Below are positions 56,104 to 64,000 of a stretch of 64,000 nt of DNA, piece after piece (within the stretch, counting starts at the first letter, position 1; every line of letters starts with the position of its first letter). The notes under the pieces were generated by a model. That model made no database searches. It was not told the origin of the DNA and worked only from the letters and a program-made list of their open reading frames with translations. Made by a program: the position numbers and the translations under genes. The DNA is taken from positions 1 through 64,000 of the forward strand of contig NZ_JAMBOV010000007.1 in assembly GCF_023715745.1 (NCBI RefSeq), read 5' to 3'. This DNA comes from Microbacterium oleivorans (GTDB taxonomy: Bacteria; Actinomycetota; Actinomycetes; Actinomycetales; Microbacteriaceae).

Positions 56104-56753
56104 CCCTCTTCGCCTCGCGCACCCCCAGCCTCCGGGTCGGGTCACTGCCTCGCGTCGACCTCCTTCCCCCCTCCGAGATACGACGGCGCGACACCCTCGC
56201 CCGCGCACGCCTCTGGCTGCTCGTCGGCCTCGCATGCACGGGCGTCGCCGTGCTGGCCATCGCCGGAGCCTTCGCCTACAAGATGACCGCGGACCTCCGA
56301 CTGGCGACCGAGCAGTCCCGTACCGCCGCTCTGCTCAGCGGCATCGCGGAGCTCTCCGACGTCAGCGAGGCCCTCGCCGACCGCACCGCGCTGCAGGGGA
56401 TGCGGCGGGACGCCATGGCGGGCGACCTCGAGTGGCGTCGTGTCGTCGAGCTCGTCGCCGACCGGCTGCCCCCCGGCGTCAGCATCACCGGCTACAGCCT
56501 CGACGCCGGCCCCGCTCCCGTCCCGGACGGCGACCCGGCGACGGCGACGGGCGTCTCGGGCACGATCACCTTCACGAGCCCTGCCCCCATCGACTTCGTG
56601 CAGGTGACCCGTGACGTCCGGTCGTCGACCGGGATGCGGGCCGCCGACGTGGAGGCGCTGACCTCGGCGGAGGACCTCTTCACCTACTCCATCCGCGTGG
56701 ACCTCGATCAGACGGTCTACTCGGGCGCCTACGACGAGGAGGCGGCGCGATGA
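56100..56753 (+). CDS. pilN: Pilus assembly protein PilN
   Basis: The 217-aa protein has the PilM-binding N-terminal motif PRVDLLPPSEIRRRD (the INLLP equivalent), one membrane helix (LLVGLACTGVAVLAIAGAF), a coiled coil and a ferredoxin-like outer domain. With PilO it forms the inner alignment subcomplex. GTG at 56100 overlaps pilM. The family motif fixes the start. Confidence 0.85.
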   Translation: MTLFASRTPSLRVGSLPRVDLLPPSEIRRRDTLARARLWLLVGLACTGVAVLAIAGAFAYKMTADLRLATEQSRTAALLSGIAELSDVSEALADRTALQGMRRDAMAGDLEWRRVVELVADRLPPGVSITGYSLDAGPAPVPDGDPATATGVSGTITFTSPAPIDFVQVTRDVRSSTGMRAADVEALTSAEDLFTYSIRVDLDQTVYSGAYDEEAAR

Positions 56754-57418
56754 CCAAGCAGCTCGTGAACCTGATCGGCGCCGCCGCGGCCGTCGCCGTG
56801 CTCGTCCTGGGAATCGTCGTGTGCGCACTGCCCCTGCTGTCGGCGGCGGGAACAACCGCCTCCGCCGCCGACGACGTGTCGCAGCAGAACCGCACGCAGG
56901 AGATCCTCCTCGACACGCTCCGCTCCCAGTCGGCCGACATGGCGGCGCTCGATGCGGATGTCGAGGGTCTGCGGGCGGCGATACCCGCGGCGCCCCATCT
57001 CGACGACGTCCTCTACCTGGCCCTCAGCGCGGCGGAGGCGCACGGGGGCCGTGTCACCACCCTCACGCCGGCGACGGCGGAGCCCTTCGCGGTCCGGTCC
57101 GAGGAGGCGACGGATCCGGCCGGGGCGGCGAGCGCAGCTGACGCCCCCGCGGAGGCGGGCGGTGCCGAGCCGGGCGGGCAGACGGAGGCAGAGACGCCCG
57201 AGGCGACGGCAGCCGGGGCCGCATCGGACCCGTCCGCTCCCATCCAGATCGCGGTCACCGTCGTGATCGAGGCGGCCGACGTCGACGCCGCGACCCGCGT
57301 GCTCGACGCCCTCCGGGCAGGGCCCCGCGCCGTCGCCGTCACGCAGGCGAGCGTGACGCAGGCGACGGAGGACGGCGTGACGCTGACGGCGACGGTGCTC
57401 GCGTTCTCGAGTCCCTGA
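56750..57418 (+). CDS. pilO: Pilus assembly protein PilO-like
   Basis: The 222-aa protein has one N-terminal helix (LIGAAAAVAVLVLGIVVCALPLL), a coiled coil (SQQNRTQEILLDTLRSQSADM) and an outer alpha/beta domain interrupted by an Ala/Glu/Gly-rich linker (about residues 125-165). It should pair with PilN. No PilP or secretin follows, as expected for a monoderm. The gene ends exactly where the converging pilC ends, leaving no intergenic base. Confidence 0.8.
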   Translation: MTKQLVNLIGAAAAVAVLVLGIVVCALPLLSAAGTTASAADDVSQQNRTQEILLDTLRSQSADMAALDADVEGLRAAIPAAPHLDDVLYLALSAAEAHGGRVTTLTPATAEPFAVRSEEATDPAGAASAADAPAEAGGAEPGGQTEAETPEATAAGAASDPSAPIQIAVTVVIEAADVDAATRVLDALRAGPRAVAVTQASVTQATEDGVTLTATVLAFSSP

Positions 57419-58648
57419 CTACTGGGCGCCCAGCTGGTCGTACATGGTGAACATCGGCATGTAGAGCGCGACGACCATGCCGCCGATCAGCAGGCCGAGG
57501 ATCGTCATCATGATCGGCTCGATCATGCTGGTCAGCTGTTCCGAGGCCGCGTTGACCTCGGTCTCGTAGAAGTCCGCGATGCTCTCGAGCATGTCGGGCA
57601 GCGATCCCGACTCCTCGCCCACCGAGACCATCTGCGCGACAAGAGGCGGGAAGACCGCCGCCTTGGCGAGCGGCGCCGAGAACGACCGCCCGAGTCGGAT
57701 GGACTCGCGCACGCTCTGCAGCGCGTCTTCGACGGCTTTGTTGTTCGCCGCCCTCCCGACGAGATCGAGCGCCTGCATGAGCGGTACGCCGGCCTTCAGC
57801 ATCATCGAGAGGTTCCGCGCGAAGCGGGCGACGGCGATCTTCGTCACCAGGGAGCCGAACACCGGCATCCGCAGCAGGAAGGGGTCGACGATGCCGCGGA
57901 ACCGATCGGTGTTCTTGACCCGCTGATACCCGACAGCACCGGCGATGGACAGGACGATCAGCACGGGGAGGATCCAGGCCATGTTCCGAGAGAGCACGAC
58001 GAGGATCTGCGTCGGCACCGGGAGCTCGCCGCCCATGCTGGCGAACATGCCCTCGAAGATGGGCACGACGAAGGTGATCATCGCGATGACCCCGATAACG
58101 GCGATGACGAGGACGATGAGCGGATAGGTCATCGCGGACTTGATCTTCTGCTGCAGATCGACGTCGGAGCGATAGGAGCGGGCGATCGCGTCGAGCGACT
58201 CCGCGAGGAATCCGCCGGTCTCTCCGAGGCTGACGAGGCTGACCAGCAGGGGCGGGAAGACCGCGGGCTGCGCGGCGAGCGCCGCCGAGAACGACCGTCC
58301 GGACTCGATGTCGCTCTGCACGGCGACCAGAGCCGAGGCGAGCCGCTTGTTCTCCGTCTGGTCGGCGATGATCGATAGGGCGCGCATGAGCGGCAGGCCG
58401 GCGTGGATGAGGCCGGCGAACTGCTTGGCGAAGACGGCCAAGTCCTTCGTCGCGACGCGACGCTCGAACCCGGGCAGCGAGATCTCGCGGTTCAGCCCGG
58501 TCTTCGACAGCGGCACGACGCTGAGGGGCGTCAGCCCCTGCGCCTTCAGCTTCGCGATGACGGCACTCTGGCTCGCCGCTTCGAGCGCGCCTTTGGCCTC
58601 GCCGCCGGCGGCGCTCACCGCGCGCCACTGATACTCCTCGAGGGGCAC
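57419..58648 (-). CDS. pilC: Pilus inner-membrane platform protein PilC (GspF family)
   Basis: The 409-aa protein has two GspF repeats, each with a cytoplasmic helical bundle (LAVFAKQFAGLIHAGLPLMRAL; FARNLSMMLKAGVPLMQALD) and membrane helices; three transmembrane segments in all. Motifs SLGETGGFLAESLD and SVGEESGSLPDMLE are typical. It couples PilB/PilT to pilin insertion and removal. GTG at 58648 is 1 nt beyond the pilT stop. Confidence 0.93.
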   Translation of the reverse strand: MPLEEYQWRAVSAAGGEAKGALEAASQSAVIAKLKAQGLTPLSVVPLSKTGLNREISLPGFERRVATKDLAVFAKQFAGLIHAGLPLMRALSIIADQTENKRLASALVAVQSDIESGRSFSAALAAQPAVFPPLLVSLVSLGETGGFLAESLDAIARSYRSDVDLQQKIKSAMTYPLIVLVIAVIGVIAMITFVVPIFEGMFASMGGELPVPTQILVVLSRNMAWILPVLIVLSIAGAVGYQRVKNTDRFRGIVDPFLLRMPVFGSLVTKIAVARFARNLSMMLKAGVPLMQALDLVGRAANNKAVEDALQSVRESIRLGRSFSAPLAKAAVFPPLVAQMVSVGEESGSLPDMLESIADFYETEVNAASEQLTSMIEPIMMTILGLLIGGMVVALYMPMFTMYDQLGAQ

Positions 58649-58649
58649 G

Positions 58650-59861
58650 TCACATCCCCCAGTCGTCCTCTGCCGGGCGCGCTGCGCTCGGGGAGGCGGC
58701 GGCGAGCCACGCTTCGGCGTCGTAGTCGCGGGGTCGGACGCGCACGTCGTCGAGCACATGCGCGTCGGTGAGGTAGTGGCGTGCGACGGATGCCGCGACC
58801 TCTCCCTCTTCGACGAGTCGCTTCAGCGACTGGTCGAGCGTGTGCATCCCGTGCCCCTCGCCGGCCTGCATGGCGTTGTACAGCTGCGAGATCTGGTTCT
58901 CCCGGATGAGGTTGGCGACGGCGGGTGTCGACACGAGCACTTCGGTCGCGATCACCCGCCCTCCGCCCTGAGCCTTGGGAAGCAGGGTCTGGCTGATGAC
59001 ACCCTGGAGCGTGTCCCCGAGTTGGCTGCGCACCTGATTCTGCTGATGGGCGGGGAAGGCATCGACGATGCGGTTGATGCTCTTCGCCGCACCCTGCGTG
59101 TGAAGGGTCGACAGGACGAGGTGGCCCGTCTCGGCGGCCGTCAGCGCCGTCGAGATCGATTCGGGGTCCCGGAGCTCGCCGATGAGGATGACATCGGGGT
59201 CCTGTCGCAGGACGCGCCGCAGCGCCTCGGCGAAGGACCGGGTGTCAGAGCCGACCTCTCGCTGGTGGACCAGCGAACGACGACTGGTGTGCACGAACTC
59301 GATCGGATCCTCGACGGTCACGATGTGATCGGGCTTCGTCGAGTTGATGACGTCGATCATGGCCGTGAGCGTCGTGGACTTTCCCGACCCGGTCGGACCC
59401 GTCACGAGGACCAGGCCCCGTGGCCGGAGTGCCAGGTCGCGCGCCACAGCGGGAGCGCCGAGCTCGTCGAGGGTGAACGCCCGCGAAGCGATGAGGCGGA
59501 AGGCCGCCGCCACCTGTCCGAGCTGCCGGAAGACGTTCACGCGGAAGCGCCCGACGCCCGGGACGGTGTACGACAGGTCGACCTCGCCGGTGGCCCGGTA
59601 GTCCTCGCGGTGCGACGGACCCATCGTGGCGAGCAGCTCGTCCAGGAGCACAGCCGCCGGGATGGCGTCGGTGAAGCCGCGGACGGAGGTGAGGTCCCCG
59701 TCCAGGCGTTGCAGCGCCGGAGCGTCGGCCGAGAAGTGCGTGTCGGACGCCCCGGCCGCGGCGGTCGCGCGGAGGATGCCGTCGAGCAGGCTCCCGCCGG
59801 CCACGGCATCCGCTCCGGTCGACGGCGCGCCGCCTCGTAGCCTCAGTTCAGACTGTGACAC
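58650..59861 (-). CDS. pilT: Pilus retraction ATPase PilT
   Basis: The 403-aa hexameric ATPase has Walker A GPTGSGKSTT at 155-164, an Asp box (TVEDPIEFVH), Walker B DPDVILIGELRDPES, the His box (TGHLVLSTLHT) and the PilT-specific ANLIRENQISQLYNAMQAG near the AIRNLIRE position. This argues for true retraction, hence twitching or uptake. An extended C-terminus is present. The GTG start lies 14 nt inside pilB. Confidence 0.92.
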   Translation of the reverse strand: MSQSELRLRGGAPSTGADAVAGGSLLDGILRATAAAGASDTHFSADAPALQRLDGDLTSVRGFTDAIPAAVLLDELLATMGPSHREDYRATGEVDLSYTVPGVGRFRVNVFRQLGQVAAAFRLIASRAFTLDELGAPAVARDLALRPRGLVLVTGPTGSGKSTTLTAMIDVINSTKPDHIVTVEDPIEFVHTSRRSLVHQREVGSDTRSFAEALRRVLRQDPDVILIGELRDPESISTALTAAETGHLVLSTLHTQGAAKSINRIVDAFPAHQQNQVRSQLGDTLQGVISQTLLPKAQGGGRVIATEVLVSTPAVANLIRENQISQLYNAMQAGEGHGMHTLDQSLKRLVEEGEVAASVARHYLTDAHVLDDVRVRPRDYDAEAWLAAASPSAARPAEDDWGM

Positions 59862-61512
59862 GCAGAACCTCCTCGATCGTCGTCAATCCTTCGAGCACCT
59901 TCGACCACCCGTCCTCTCGCAGCGTCGTCATGCCCTGCGCCAGCGCGAGCTCGCGCATGTCGGACCCCGCGGCCTGCGTGACGACGAGCGCCTCCATCTC
60001 GTCCGTCATCGCCATGACCTCGTGCACGCCGACGCGCCCCCGATACCCCGTGCCCGAACACGCCGGGCACCCGGCGGCCCGGTGGAGCACGGGCGGGTCG
60101 GTGGGGTCGTGCGGTACGCCCAGACGGGCGAGGACGGTCGAGTCCTCGCGGTAGGGCTGGCGGCACGATGCGCACAGGCGACGCGCGAGCCGCTGCGCGA
60201 CGACCGCCGACAGCGCCGTCGCGACGAGGTAGGGCTCCGCGCCGATCTCGGTGAGGCGGGCGACCGCTCCCGGCGCGTCGTTGGTGTGCAGCGTCGAGAG
60301 CACCAGGTGGCCGGTGAGCGCCGCCTCGATCGAGATGATCGCGGTCTCGGTGTCGCGGATCTCGCCGACCAGCACGATGTCGGGGTCGGACCTGAGGATG
60401 CTGCGCAGCGCCGCCTGGAAGGTGAGGCCCGCTTTCGCATTGACCTGCACTTGGTTGATGCCGGGGATGCGGTACTCGACCGGGTCCTCGACGGTGATCA
60501 CGTTGACAGCGGGGTTCGAGACCTCGCGCAGCGCCGTGTACAGCGTCGTGGACTTGCCGGAGCCGGTCGGGCCGGTCACGAGCACCATGCCGTGGGGCCG
60601 GGTGATCGCGCTGCGGAACCTGTGGAGGTTCGCGCGGCCCATCCGCAGATCGGCGAGCGACAGACTGACGCCGGTGTTGTCGAGGATCCGCATGACGATC
60701 TTCTCGCCCCACACGGTCGGGAGGGTGGCGACCCGGAGATCGATCTTGCGTCCGCTGTGGGTGACCGACAGCCGACCGTCCTGGGGGCGGCGACGCTCGG
60801 CGATGTCGATGGCCGCCATGATCTTCAGTCGCGAGATCACACCGTCCTGGATGTTCCGGTCCGCGCGCTGCATCTCGTGCAGGACGCCGTCGATGCGGTA
60901 GCGGACGGTGAGGTGGGCTTCGCCGGGCTCGACATGGATGTCGCTCGCCCGGTCGTCGATGGCCTGCGTGATCAGGAGGTTGACGAATCGGACGATCGGC
61001 GCGTCGCTGTCCTGATCCTCGATGTCCTCCGTCGCGGCGGCGTGCGTCGCGGCGGTCTCCTCGAGGGTCGCCGAGAGGTCGGACAGTTCCTCGTCCGAGC
61101 GGACGTACCGCTGGAAGGCGGAGTGCAGGGCGTCTTCGGCCACGACCACGGGCTCGACGCGGAGATCGGTCAGCGTCGCGACGTCGTCGAGCGCGATGAT
61201 GTCCGTCGGGTTGACCATCGCAAGGACGACGCGGTCGCCGGTCCGTTCCACCGGAAGGACCCGATACTTGCGACTGAGGGTTCCCGGGAGCAGCCCGACC
61301 ACGGCCGGGTCGAGCTGCGCTGCGCCGATGTCCAGGAATCGATGACCGGTGTGGCGCGCGACCGCCTCCCCGAGCTGGCGGGAGGTGACCAGCCCGCGAT
61401 CGACCAGCTGGCGCATGAACTCGTCCGTCTCGCCGTGGGTCGCGAGCAGATCACCCAGTTCCGAGGCCCGGACGGCTCCGGTCAGGACCAGAGTCTGCGC
61501 AATTCCCCTCAC
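59848..61512 (-). CDS. pilB: Pilus extension ATPase PilB
   Basis: The 554-aa protein has an N-terminal MshEN/GspE-N domain (about 1-150), N2 domain with RASDIHVEPGE, Walker A GPTGSGKSTT at 314-323, Walker B SDPDIVLVGEIRDTET and a tetracysteine zinc module (RLCASCRQPY; GCPACSGTGYRGR). It powers pilin polymerisation. GGAGGTGG precedes the GTG start. It heads pilB-pilT-pilC on the minus strand and is divergent from the orphan regulator. Confidence 0.94.
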   Translation of the reverse strand: MRGIAQTLVLTGAVRASELGDLLATHGETDEFMRQLVDRGLVTSRQLGEAVARHTGHRFLDIGAAQLDPAVVGLLPGTLSRKYRVLPVERTGDRVVLAMVNPTDIIALDDVATLTDLRVEPVVVAEDALHSAFQRYVRSDEELSDLSATLEETAATHAAATEDIEDQDSDAPIVRFVNLLITQAIDDRASDIHVEPGEAHLTVRYRIDGVLHEMQRADRNIQDGVISRLKIMAAIDIAERRRPQDGRLSVTHSGRKIDLRVATLPTVWGEKIVMRILDNTGVSLSLADLRMGRANLHRFRSAITRPHGMVLVTGPTGSGKSTTLYTALREVSNPAVNVITVEDPVEYRIPGINQVQVNAKAGLTFQAALRSILRSDPDIVLVGEIRDTETAIISIEAALTGHLVLSTLHTNDAPGAVARLTEIGAEPYLVATALSAVVAQRLARRLCASCRQPYREDSTVLARLGVPHDPTDPPVLHRAAGCPACSGTGYRGRVGVHEVMAMTDEMEALVVTQAAGSDMRELALAQGMTTLREDGWSKVLEGLTTIEEVLRVTV

Positions 61513-61581
61513 GATCCACCTCCGGACGACTCCTCAACGTTAGGTCGGCCCCCGCGATCACCGCCCTCCGGGCCCACCAAT

Positions 61582-61634
61582 CTGAGCAAGAACTGCTCGA
61601 CTTGAGCAAAAGCTGAGGAAGTCGTTACCGGCGG
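61582..61634 (+). promoter_or_regulatory. Repeats shared with the pilin promoter, between pilB and the orphan regulator
   Basis: CTGAGCAA occurs at 61582 and TTGAGCAA at 61602 (20 bp apart); CTGAGGAA follows at 61613 (11 bp on). The stretch 61602-61621 matches 51033-51052 at 18 of 20 positions. A GTTACC (61624-61629) and TATGAG (61648-61653) with an 18-bp spacer could be a rightward promoter, with the repeats in activator position just upstream of the -35. The leftward pilB promoter may use TAACGT near 61540. Confidence 0.55.
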
Positions 61635-61680
61635 GGCTGGTGGGAGTTATGAGTCGTCTGAGAAAAATGAGAATCTACTC

Positions 61681-62550
61681 ATGTTCATAGAGTGCGTCGT
61701 CGGCGAAGCCGGCGATCGACGTTCGCCCCCCAGCGCCGAAAGACACTCCCGCATGCGACCCATTGCCGCACATCCGTTGTCGGACCCCCACGCACGGACC
61801 GCCCTCGTGATCGATCCCGATGCCTCCCTCCGGAATGCTCTCGTGACCACGCTGCGTCAGCAGGGTTTCGTCACGCAGGAGTCGGGCGACGGCTACAGCG
61901 GGATCGTCGTCGCCCAGCGTCAGCGACCCGATCTGGTCGTCGTATGCACCGACCTCCCCGGCATCGACGGCTTCGAGACCGTGCGCCGGCTGCGCGAGTT
62001 CTCCGACGGCTTCGTCATCGTCCTCGCCGACGACGATTCCGAGTCGGCGGCGGTCGAAGCCTTCCGCTCCGGCGCGGACGACTACGTCGTCAAGCCGTAC
62101 GGGCCCTACGCGCTCCGAGCGCGAATCGACGCGTTGATGCGGCGCTCCCGCTCCCTCCTTCCGACGACGGCGGTGCTGTCCGACCCGGCGGTCATCGAGC
62201 ACGGTGCTCTGCGCCTGTTCCCGGGGTCACGACGAGTGGACATCGCCGGTGTCGAGTGCGAGCTGACGCGCTCCGAGTTCGATCTGCTCCACACGTTCCT
62301 GCGGGCCAAGGATCAGGTGTTCAGCAAGTCGTCGCTCGCGCTCATGCTGCGTGAGAGCCAGGGCCAGAGCGGTCACCACATCACCGCTCATGATCGGCAC
62401 GCCGTCGAGGTCCACATCATGAACCTGCGCCGCAAGCTCGCCGACGACCCGCGCGCGCCGCAGTGCATCGAGACCGTCCGCGGATTCGGCTACCGGCTGG
62501 CGCCCCTCGGCGTGGCGAGCACGGTCCTGGTGCAGGCCGCGGCCGGCTGA
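61681..62550 (+). CDS. Orphan OmpR-family regulator with degenerate receiver
   Basis: The 289-aa protein has a receiver-like domain (about residues 40-155) and a winged-helix domain (EVHIMNLRRKLADDP, IETVRGFGYRL). The phospho-Asp position is Cys89 (PDLVVVCTDLPGIDG against the usual ...LLDLxLPGxDG), the second acidic residue is Pro46 and the conserved Thr is Ala116; Lys138 remains. Phosphorylation at the normal site is therefore impossible. No histidine kinase gene is adjacent. The start is uncertain: ATG at 61681 or 61753. It is divergent from pilB and probably controls the pilus genes. Confidence 0.8.
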   Translation: MFIECVVGEAGDRRSPPSAERHSRMRPIAAHPLSDPHARTALVIDPDASLRNALVTTLRQQGFVTQESGDGYSGIVVAQRQRPDLVVVCTDLPGIDGFETVRRLREFSDGFVIVLADDDSESAAVEAFRSGADDYVVKPYGPYALRARIDALMRRSRSLLPTTAVLSDPAVIEHGALRLFPGSRRVDIAGVECELTRSEFDLLHTFLRAKDQVFSKSSLALMLRESQGQSGHHITAHDRHAVEVHIMNLRRKLADDPRAPQCIETVRGFGYRLAPLGVASTVLVQAAAG

Positions 62551-62618
62551 GTGGTGGGGAACCGCCGGGTGACCTCCGCGTCACCAGGAGGACCGGTGCG
62601 CGGGGTAGTGTGCGCCTC

Positions 62619-64000
62619 ATGACGCGTTCCACCGGCGGGACGCCCGAGATCCCCGCCACCGCCGACAGCGGCGCCCTGCCCGTGATGTTCCAGGACCTCG
62701 AGGAGCGCCCCGTCGCCCGGAAGAGCGTCGTGTCGTGGGCGATGTGGGACTGGGCGACGCAGCCCTTCAACTCGGTCATCCTGACCTTCGTCTTCGTGTC
62801 GCTGTACCTCGTGTCCGACACGTTCCTGCCCGAGGATGTCGCCCGGCTCGCCGATGACGACCCGATCAAGGAGTCCGCCCTCGCCGAGCTCTCGAGCGGA
62901 TATGGCCTCGTCTCGACCCTCGCGGGGCTCGCGATCCTGCTGCTCGCGCCCATCCTCGGGCAGGTCGCCGACCGCAAGGGCCGCAAGAAGCGCTGGTTGC
63001 TGATCGCGACCGCCGTCCTCGCGCTCCTGCAGTTCGGCCTCTTCTTCGTGTTCGCCGAACCGTCGTTCTTCTGGGTCGGCGCGATCCTCGTCTCCCTCGG
63101 AGCCGTCGCCTCCGAGATCGCCGGCGTGAACTACAACGCTCTGCTGGTGAGCGTCTCGACGCCGCGGACGGTCGGCAAGGTGTCGGGGCTCGGCTGGGGA
63201 CTCGGCTACATCGGCGGCATCCTCGCCCTCGTCGCGGTCGTCGTGCTGAACGCGGCCGAGTGGTTCGGGCTGGACACGTCGAACGGGCTCGCCTACCGCC
63301 TCATCGCGGTCGGCTGCGCCGTGTGGACGGTCGCCTTCGCGATCCCGCTGTTCCGCAACGTTCCGGAACCTCCTGCCCCCGCCGGTACGCCTCCGCTCGG
63401 GTTCACGGCGTGGTTCCGCGAGTTCTTCCGTTCCATCAGGGACCTGTTCCGCTCGCACCGTCCCACGGCATGGTTCCTTCTGGCGAGCGCCGTCTACCGC
63501 GACGGCCTCGGCGGCGTCTTCGCCTTCGGCGGTGTCCTCGCCGCCGTCGCCTTCGGGTTCTCGCCGAACGAGGTGATCCTCTTCGGCATCGCCGCCAACC
63601 TGGTCGCCGGGATCTCGACCGTCGTCGCCGGACGCCTCGATGACCGGTACGGCGCCCGCGCGATCATCCTGGTCTCGCTCAGCGGCCTCGTCGTCACCGC
63701 CCTGGCCGTGTTCCTGCTGCACGACGCCGGCAAGCTGCCGTTCTGGATCCTCGGGCTGCTCCTGTGCGCCTTCGTCGGCCCCGCCCAGGCATCGACCCGG
63801 TCGCTCCTCGCACGGGTCACGCCCGAGCACATGCAGGGCGAGGTGTTCGGGCTGTACGCGACGACGGGCCGCGTCGTGAGCTTCCTCGCCCCCGCGATGT
63901 GGACGCTCTTCATCGCCGCCTTCGGGGCGACCTACTGGGGCATCCTGGGCATCGCGATCGTCCTGGTGCTCGGACTCGTCCTCATGCTCTTCGTCAAGCT
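62619..64000 (+). CDS. MFS transporter, UMF1/Atg22-like (cut by window end)
   Basis: At least 460 residues are visible with no stop before the window ends. About 11-12 helices are recognisable. VVSWAMWDWATQPFNSVILTFV, then LAPILGQVADRKGRKKRWLL (the MFS loop 2-3 motif) and ASEIAGVNYNALL are typical of the UMF1 family of uncharacterised or amino-acid-related transporters. TAGTGT 8 nt before the ATG at 62619 suggests a leaderless mRNA. Substrate unknown. Confidence 0.88.
   Translation, partial: MTRSTGGTPEIPATADSGALPVMFQDLEERPVARKSVVSWAMWDWATQPFNSVILTFVFVSLYLVSDTFLPEDVARLADDDPIKESALAELSSGYGLVSTLAGLAILLLAPILGQVADRKGRKKRWLLIATAVLALLQFGLFFVFAEPSFFWVGAILVSLGAVASEIAGVNYNALLVSVSTPRTVGKVSGLGWGLGYIGGILALVAVVVLNAAEWFGLDTSNGLAYRLIAVGCAVWTVAFAIPLFRNVPEPPAPAGTPPLGFTAWFREFFRSIRDLFRSHRPTAWFLLASAVYRDGLGGVFAFGGVLAAVAFGFSPNEVILFGIAANLVAGISTVVAGRLDDRYGARAIILVSLSGLVVTALAVFLLHDAGKLPFWILGLLLCAFVGPAQASTRSLLARVTPEHMQGEVFGLYATTGRVVSFLAPAMWTLFIAAFGATYWGILGIAIVLVLGLVLMLFVK

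Noticed and set aside
61651..61690. Short leader peptide (MSRLRKMR...) before the orphan regulator
   Set aside because: The frame is only 13 codons long, overlaps the predicted promoter and lacks a ribosome-binding site.

Overview
This window is a high-GC chromosomal segment from an actinomycete, most likely Microbacterium or a close relative in the Microbacteriaceae. The grounds are dense operons with 1-11 nt stop/start overlaps, many leaderless starts (TANNNT 6-8 nt before ATG/GTG with no Shine-Dalgarno), HspR/HAIR heat-shock control, and Microbacteriaceae-like gene content. No rRNA, tRNA, CRISPR, transposase or phage genes were recognised.

0-15.3 kb: a pectin/rhamnose locus split in two. 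A secreted PL11 rhamnogalacturonan lyase (96-2390, -) and a LacI-controlled rhamnose operon (LacI; rhaM, rhaI, esterase, rhaB; 10359-15275) carry nearly the same operator (TTGAATCGTKTCA) in their promoters. Between them sits a six-gene, fully overlapping operon (2751-10208): three glycosyltransferases, a fused ABC exporter and two APH-fold kinase-like proteins. Two 79-bp near-palindromic repeats in the same orientation (2504-2582 and 10234-10312) bracket exactly that operon, so it may be an inserted module for an unknown exported glycoconjugate.

15.3-33.5 kb: mostly housekeeping and accessory genes. These are a MATE exporter, an SpoU-type RNA methyltransferase, mntH with two palindromic boxes plus mntR, a frameshifted TfoX-like gene, an SDR, pyrE, xthA, a NarL-type two-component pair, an FMN reductase, an ABC-2 exporter, a Ser/Thr kinase, a GH15 glucanase/trehalase-like enzyme, zwf, a nitroreductase and a small anchored protein.

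33.6-37.4 kb: a type III polyketide synthase, methyltransferase and FAD monooxygenase operon facing a UbiA prenyltransferase, a probable phenolic-lipid or prenylated-quinone pathway.

37.4-51 kb: heat-shock and envelope genes. These are clpB without its N-domain, a GlxA-type regulator, three small membrane proteins, a pair of GT4 glycosyltransferases, a secreted nuclease/phosphatase-fold protein, and hspR-dnaJ-grpE-dnaK. HAIR operators precede both clpB and dnaK.

51-62.6 kb: a complete monoderm type IV pilus locus. A plus-strand operon (major pilin, three minor pilins, pilD, pilM, pilN, pilO) converges on pilB-pilT-pilC. An orphan OmpR-family regulator with a degenerate receiver (Cys at the phospho-Asp position) lies beside pilB. 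The pilin promoter region and the pilB/regulator intergenic region share an 11-bp-periodic repeat, a candidate binding site for that regulator. The window ends inside an MFS transporter gene.
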